Of a stretch of DNA of 37,214 nucleotides, positions 32,589 through 37,214 are shown piece by piece (position 1 is the first letter of the stretch; every line of letters begins with the position of its first letter). The notes beneath the pieces are model-generated. The model saw only the letters and a program-made list of their open reading frames with translations, searched no databases and was not told where the DNA came from. The position numbers and the translations under genes are program-made. Location of the stretch: contig NZ_PRLH01000145.1 of assembly GCF_003013815.1 (NCBI RefSeq), positions 1 to 37,214 on the forward strand, given 5' to 3'. This stretch comes from Cyanothece sp. BG0011 (GTDB taxonomy: Bacteria; Cyanobacteriota; Cyanobacteriia; Cyanobacteriales; Microcystaceae).

Positions 32589-35500
32589 TGTTTCAGTCAT
32601 CCAGGTTAAAAGGGTATCCCCTAACTGGGGATCATCAGGAGAAAAGATAGATAACCCTGATGATTCCTGTCGGGTGATGACACCAATGATGCCCTTAAAC
32701 TTCTCTAAACTTTTTAAGAGATGGGGAGATAAGCTATAGTTGTCCCTATCTTTTGCCTCCTCATAAAATAGTAAAATTAATGGGCTTTTCGGAGATTTTC
32801 GTTGTAATAGATGCCAATAAAGACGGAGTTTAGAAAGGGTTTCTGGTAAACCATGGTCAAAGGCTGAACAGTTTTGTTCTAACATTTGATCATAAATATC
32901 GATGGCAGGATGATCGGGATCAATAAAGCGACGACTTTCGATCCAGATAATTTGAGTAGACTCTAACTGAGCATGATTACTTAGTTGTTGTTGTAACGTC
33001 TCAAATCCAGTTATGGTTTCTGTTGCCTTAGTTTCAGTGATTTGAGACGATGATAAAAGTTTCTCAGGTAAACTGCGCTGATGCCAAGCTTCCATAAATG
33101 CTTGATAAGATAAATTTTGGGCGCAGTGCCATATCACTCGATAACAAGGGGAATCTTGTTCTAAGTTAGTTTCGAGGACATAATCTCGTAATTGAGTCAC
33201 CACTTGGGGCATTTGTTTTTGTGACAAAATAGTGATTAACCCCTCAGCAACTTGTTGTCCTAAGTCTTGATCTTTAATGGTTGGTAAGACTTGCACAAAA
33301 GCAGCGATCGCTCCTTTATTTCCTATGGCAATTTTACTTAAACTCTTAGCTGCACAACGGCGACTTTGTAGATGAGAACTGGTTTCTAATAGTCGAATTA
33401 ATGTGGCGATCGCAGCGGGATTCTTATGACCGATTTCTCCTAAACTTTCTGCTGCTAAACTACGAATATCAGGGTCACGAGTTGATTGAATGAGATTAAC
33501 TAAAACCATCAAAGCTTCTAAATTACCGGGATCAATTTTTCCTAAACTAACCGCAACTTGACGTAAGGCAAACTGATCGGTTGATATTTGTAAAAGTTTA
33601 GTTAAAGCGTTGATAGCTTTAGGATTACCCGGATCAATTTTACCTAAATTTTCTGCAATTTCTCGATAGGTTTCTTCATCCTCTATTGCTTCCATTAATT
33701 GGATTGATGCTTTAACAATTTCAGGATTGTTCGGATCAATTTTCCCTAAGCTATCTAAGGCTTCTTTACGAATTAATAACGGTTGATCGGGTTTAATTAG
33801 TTTTTCTAAAATCCTAACGGCTTGTTCATTACCTAACCCAATTTTTCCTAAGCTACTAATAGCAATCCAACGCAGATAAGTATCTTCATTGTCTTCGAGG
33901 AGACGAACTAAAGCAGCGATCGCTTGACTATTGCCTGGACAAACTTCCCCTAAACTATAAACCACTTCTTGACGAATACTTTGAGTGGTTGCTGTCTCCA
34001 TTAATTTAATTAAACCAGCAATGGCTGTGGGATTGCCTGGGTCAATTTTTTCTAAACTTTCTGCTGCTTGTCGGCGAATGGTTTCGTCTTTGGTTGTGCG
34101 AATTAACTGCACTAAAATAGCAATAGCCGTGGCATTTCCCTGACCCACAATTTCTAAACATTGAAAGATTCGTCGCCTTAAATTAGGAGTGGGTTGATGA
34201 TGTAATAAACGAACTAAAGCTTTAACCCCCTGTCCCTCTCCTTGAGCGATTTTTTCTAATCCTAGAAAGGCTTTTTGATAGTCTTGTTCACTGTTAGCGG
34301 TTTCTAATTTTTTAACCACAAAACTAATGGCGGTAGGATTGCCTGGATCAATAATTCCTAGGGTTTGGGCTAATTGCCAACGGAGGTTTTCATCTTCAGT
34401 GTTTGGTAAACATTGAGTTAAAGCAGCGATCGCTTCTGTATTCCCTTTCCCCAATTGTTGTAAATAAAATAATTCTCGTTTTTGTTGTGATATTTGTGTA
34501 TCTTTAGTAATTAAATTGATCAGATGAGTCATAACTAAAGGACGATATAAATCACTCATCCTTTGTCTAGCGACTAATGTGGGTAAGTTTGGGGAATCGG
34601 TGTCGGTTAATCCCCATGTCAACACTTGTTGTATGATAGTTTCTCTCAAAGAACAATGGGGAAATTCTGATAAGGCTATAGCTGCCATAATATAAGCCCT
34701 AAATCCATAAAAATTCTCTTGACCGCATTCATCTTCAAAGCTAATTAAAGCTTTGATGAGGGCTTCTTTTTCTTCTGAGGCAATCTCCTCTCTTCCTAAC
34801 CAAAATAGCAAGATTTGTTGCCATTGGTCACTGAACATTTCTAAAGTTGTTGTCTCTTGATTCAGAAAATACTGCCAATGATCAATGGCTAAAGCAGCAA
34901 AATAATTTTCAAAGGTTTGATCTTCAAATTGGTAGGGATTGTCTTTTTTTTGTTGACTCAGTATCCCTACTGGTCTTAACCAATGAAGTTGCAAACTTAA
35001 AGAGAGTAAAGACTGATTATCTTTAACCATTTCTGGGGAGATAGCAGAATAAGCGTCTTGAGTTTGTCGATGATTAAAGGCTAACTGAGTTAAAAATTGA
35101 TTTAACTGTTGTTGTTCTTCGGGGGTAACTGGGGTGGTTTCTGCTTGCCATTGATAAAATTCATCTACTAAAACTTGATAGAGACTGGCTGCGGTTTGGG
35201 GTAAGCTTTGGCAATTTTTCTGCCAAAAACGACAGAATAAGGAGAGTCTCAACGGATTTTTTAGCCATTTGTGGAGATGTTGCTTGTCAGGTTGGCTTAA
35301 TAAATAAGACAATTTTTCCCCTAAGTTTCCCTGAGATTCTGACTGTTCTGGTTGGGACGAATAGGGAACAAACCACTGTTTCACAAATTGTTGAATTTCA
35401 CTTTGTTTTGCTAAGGATTTGGTTTGATAAATGTCAAATTCGCTTAAAGCTTGCGATTGCATTTTCCAAGTAACGGTTTGGCAGGTTAGCATTAAATGGC

Positions 35501-36194
35501 AATTGCCCATGAGATCATTTCTTTCTCCTATTAAGATATTTAAGGGAGATTGATTGCCCTCATTGATGGATTTAGCTAATAAATAATCCATCCCATCCGC
35601 TAATAACCAAACTCGTCCACTTTCTAATAACCCTCGCAAAGATTCTTGCCATAATTCTTGTGAAAGCTTTTTTTGTGTCCGATAATGTTTAGTGCATTGA
35701 ATTAACCATTTATCAGTTAAATAATCCTTGAGGGTTAAATTGGTTAGTTGTCCAGGAGACAGCCAAATAGGTACATAATCAGTCTTATCTAACATCCAAT
35801 GGGCAATTATTTGTAAAAACAGCGTTTTACCTGTTCCTGATTCCCCAATAATAGCAACGTTGCGTTTTTGTCTTTGCTTTTTATCTAAATCACAAATGTA
35901 TTCAAATAATGATTCCGTTTGAGTCTGATTCCCATTTAATCTTTTAGATTTCAGCGATGGAAATGGGAATGATTTTGTGTTGTGGTGTTTTAAATCGATG
36001 TGACGACGATTAGGATTTTGAAGACAGTCTAAATCGATATGTAACTGATTCGGTTGGCTTTCCTTATCATCGGGTTGGGTACTCATGGGATTGATGGGTA
36101 AGGAATACTTCAGCATCAAACGACCGACTTCGTTCCAGTTAATGCTGTGATAGGAGGGGGTTTTTTCAGTAGCTTTTAAGTGAACTTGGGACAT
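32583..36194 (-). CDS. NACHT-domain NTPase with HEAT repeats and an uncharacterised C-terminal domain
   Basis: A large soluble STAND-type protein (1203 aa). Residues 1-105 are polar and probably partly disordered. The NACHT core has Walker A GESGTGKT (117-124) and Walker [11 protein letters not shown] (196-205). A winged-helix/arm region follows ([12 protein letters not shown] near 320; [20 protein letters not shown] near 435-455). From about residue 590 to 1040 there are about 12 HEAT units of some 37 residues with the recurring motif LxKIDPGNPxAIxxLxxLL. The last 125 residues ([20 protein letters not shown]..., [23 protein letters not shown]) alternate strands and helices like a Rossmann-type domain. 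Such architectures act as ligand-triggered sensors, and some bacterial NACHT proteins are anti-phage; the role here is inference. Confidence 0.88.
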   Translation of the reverse strand: MSQVHLKATEKTPSYHSINWNEVGRLMLKYSLPINPMSTQPDDKESQPNQLHIDLDCLQNPNRRHIDLKHHNTKSFPFPSLKSKRLNGNQTQTESLFEYICDLDKKQRQKRNVAIIGESGTGKTLFLQIIAHWMLDKTDYVPIWLSPGQLTNLTLKDYLTDKWLIQCTKHYRTQKKLSQELWQESLRGLLESGRVWLLADGMDYLLAKSINEGNQSPLNILIGERNDLMGNCHLMLTCQTVTWKMQSQALSEFDIYQTKSLAKQSEIQQFVKQWFVPYSSQPEQSESQGNLGEKLSYLLSQPDKQHLHKWLKNPLRLSLFCRFWQKNCQSLPQTAASLYQVLVDEFYQWQAETTPVTPEEQQQLNQFLTQLAFNHRQTQDAYSAISPEMVKDNQSLLSLSLQLHWLRPVGILSQQKKDNPYQFEDQTFENYFAALAIDHWQYFLNQETTTLEMFSDQWQQILLFWLGREEIASEEKEALIKALISFEDECGQENFYGFRAYIMAAIALSEFPHCSLRETIIQQVLTWGLTDTDSPNLPTLVARQRMSDLYRPLVMTHLINLITKDTQISQQKRELFYLQQLGKGNTEAIAALTQCLPNTEDENLRWQLAQTLGIIDPGNPTAISFVVKKLETANSEQDYQKAFLGLEKIAQGEGQGVKALVRLLHHQPTPNLRRRIFQCLEIVGQGNATAIAILVQLIRTTKDETIRRQAAESLEKIDPGNPTAIAGLIKLMETATTQSIRQEVVYSLGEVCPGNSQAIAALVRLLEDNEDTYLRWIAISSLGKIGLGNEQAVRILEKLIKPDQPLLIRKEALDSLGKIDPNNPEIVKASIQLMEAIEDEETYREIAENLGKIDPGNPKAINALTKLLQISTDQFALRQVAVSLGKIDPGNLEALMVLVNLIQSTRDPDIRSLAAESLGEIGHKNPAAIATLIRLLETSSHLQSRRCAAKSLSKIAIGNKGAIAAFVQVLPTIKDQDLGQQVAEGLITILSQKQMPQVVTQLRDYVLETNLEQDSPCYRVIWHCAQNLSYQAFMEAWHQRSLPEKLLSSSQITETKATETITGFETLQQQLSNHAQLESTQIIWIESRRFIDPDHPAIDIYDQMLEQNCSAFDHGLPETLSKLRLYWHLLQRKSPKSPLILLFYEEAKDRDNYSLSPHLLKSLEKFKGIIGVITRQESSGLSIFSPDDPQLGDTLLTWMTETL

Positions 36195-36971
36195 TATTGT
36201 CGTCTACTTTTATTATAATTTTACTGTCTTACGGGGGGTTTTGATAAACTCAAAATAATAATTTTTTCTGGTTTCTCCTCTGATTGACATGAATAGGATT
36301 TTATGAAGAACTGTTAACTAACTTGATAACCTTTATCCTTTAACTTTAACCATCAAGTTTTAATCAATTTGATCACTCAATTAAGTCTCTGCTACTTGGG
36401 GTGACTGTTGCCAGATTATCTCTAATCTCTCTTTTTTATTTAATGGTTTCTTGACTAACGCAGAACATCAGAAAATTTTGTTTTCTAAACCCTCAACTAT
36501 GTCCTTTTTTCTACTAATTCCGTAATAAAAGCTGTTTATAAAATTTGGTTCTTATGTAGCTGACAACAAACTTTTCAATCCTTAGAGTATTTTTTCTATA
36601 TATCAACAAAGATTGTATTTTTTATGAAAATTTTTACAATCAATACTAACAGTAAATTGATTATTTTTTGAAATAAGTTTAATGATTTTTCTCAGGAAAA
36701 TCATTAAAGCAAATAGGGGATGATTTAGCAATTTACTGTGTCGTATATAAGGCATTTCAAGGAAAACTGTTTTGTATTTTTCCTAATTAAAATTAGCCAT
36801 TGACACAAGTTTTTAACTCAATTTACCCTCTCTAGTTTATATTATTATCTCATAATTTTTATGACCATTATGTGATAGATCCACAAGGTCTTATCGAGGA
36901 TCAATGATGATCAATTAATCCCTCTACTTTTAACATTATAGGGGGTGAATTTTATTGTTTTTCCTTATGAA
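36195..36971. other. Intergenic region between the NACHT gene and the sigF-like gene
   Basis: About 780 bp of very AT-rich DNA without a supported gene. It contains a long hairpin at 36678-36708 (listed) and a small one, AGATTA-TCTC-TAATCT (36413-36428), followed by CTCTTTTTT. The second resembles a terminator for an unseen plus-strand transcript. The promoter of the NACHT gene must lie at the left side. Confidence 0.5.
36678..36708 (-). terminator. Perfect 12-bp stem-loop, possible terminator of the sigF-like gene
   Basis: TTTAATGATTTT (36678-36689) pairs perfectly with AAAATCATTAAA (36697-36708); a further wobble and C-G pair reduce the loop to 3 nt. It is AT-only in the stem and lies about 265 bp beyond the sigF-like stop, so it could equally be a stand-alone RNA structure. 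Confidence 0.45.
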
Positions 36972-37214
36972 TTAACATATTTCTTTGTGCATATTTTTCT
37001 TAAGCATTTCTAATCCTTTTTTAACACGACGAGAAACGGTAACGACACTAATCCCTAATTGTTCGGCTGTTTCTCTTTGGTTAAGTCTTGGAGGAAGACA
37101 AATTCAAGAATATTTCTTGTTCTTTCTTCTAATTGTTCTAATGCTTGTTGGAGACGAATTTGATCTTCTTGTGCTAGTTGAAAACTGCGATAATTAGCAT
37201 CAGGAACTAAGTCT
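36972..37214 (-). pseudogene. sigF: SigF-like group 3 sigma factor, 3' end, apparently frameshifted
   Basis: The gene enters from the right edge. Its first visible frame (from 37213) reads DLVPDANYRSFQLAQEDQIR, then LQQALEQLEERTRNILEFVF and LQDLT. It then runs into a stop at 37055-37057 after KEKQPNN. In another frame, from about 37078, the expected continuation appears: RETAEQLGISVVTVSRRVKK, GLEMLKKNMHKEIC, stop at 36972-36974. Joined, this is the sigma region 4 helix-turn-helix of a SigF-type factor, which in Synechocystis controls pilus genes and motility. One base is missing around 37076-37082 (TTAACC-AAAGA, where ACC CAA AGA would restore the frame). It may be a real pseudogene or a sequencing error; the 5' part is outside the window. 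Confidence 0.75.

Noticed and set aside
36985-37197. Plus-strand 70-aa frame at the right edge
   Set aside because: It is the complement of the sigF-like sequence, whose protein similarity is on the minus strand.

Overview
The window looks like a chromosomal segment of a unicellular cyanobacterium. It carries psbO, heme oxygenase, ferrochelatase with a chlorophyll-binding-like tail, BicA, an Flv1-type flavodiiron protein, the phylloquinone methyltransferase MenG and the NDH-1 maturation factor CRR6. It is AT-rich but contains at least 22 copies of the cyanobacterial HIP1 octamer GCGATCGC, and it has 7-bp tandem repeats typical of cyanobacterial intergenic DNA. Protein similarity recalled from memory points to the Cyanothece/Crocosphaera/Synechocystis side of the group; the genus is inference. 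No phage, plasmid, insertion sequence or CRISPR array is visible.

Layout. 1-2.3 kb (minus): the 5' end of a GH13 alpha-glucosidase-type gene and bicA. 2.3-5.45 kb: an accessory AT-rich islet with a DUF6745-like gene, a FitA-type antitoxin without a visible toxin, a small Shedu-like (DUF4263) putative nuclease, a second orphan antitoxin, and two long perfect palindromes. 5.46-11.7 kb (plus): hisS with a downstream hypothetical gene, a small secreted protein, then mscS - DUF2079 - surE. 11.8-13.8 kb (minus): a small conserved protein, a membrane-anchored SGNH hydrolase and a DsbA-like oxidoreductase; crr6 is divergent. 14.5-19.6 kb (minus): NUDIX hydrolase, folK, a TPR/DUF481 outer-membrane-type protein, and an unusually compact RND transporter. 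19.8-23.1 kb: a four-cysteine secreted protein, tRNA-Cys(GCA), DUF445, menG and a conserved hypothetical. 23.3-26.95 kb: psbO, ho1, a 52-aa small ORF, a secreted protein and a Uma2-type protein. 27-32.6 kb: alpha/beta hydrolase (minus), infC, DUF6174, flv1 and hemH (plus). 32.6-36.2 kb (minus): a 1203-aa NACHT-HEAT protein whose end overlaps hemH. 37 kb (minus): the 3' end of a sigF-like sigma factor gene that appears frameshifted.

Most genes are housekeeping or photosynthetic and are arranged as single genes or short runs. Several relate to heme, redox and photosynthesis (ho1, hemH, flv1, psbO, crr6, menG, bicA), but they are dispersed rather than one pathway operon. The best candidates for less-described biology are the Shedu-like/antitoxin/palindrome islet, the NACHT-HEAT protein with its uncharacterised C-terminal domain, the compact RND pump, infC without any AUG start, heptamer repeats that form the C-termini of several genes, and the broken sigF-like gene.
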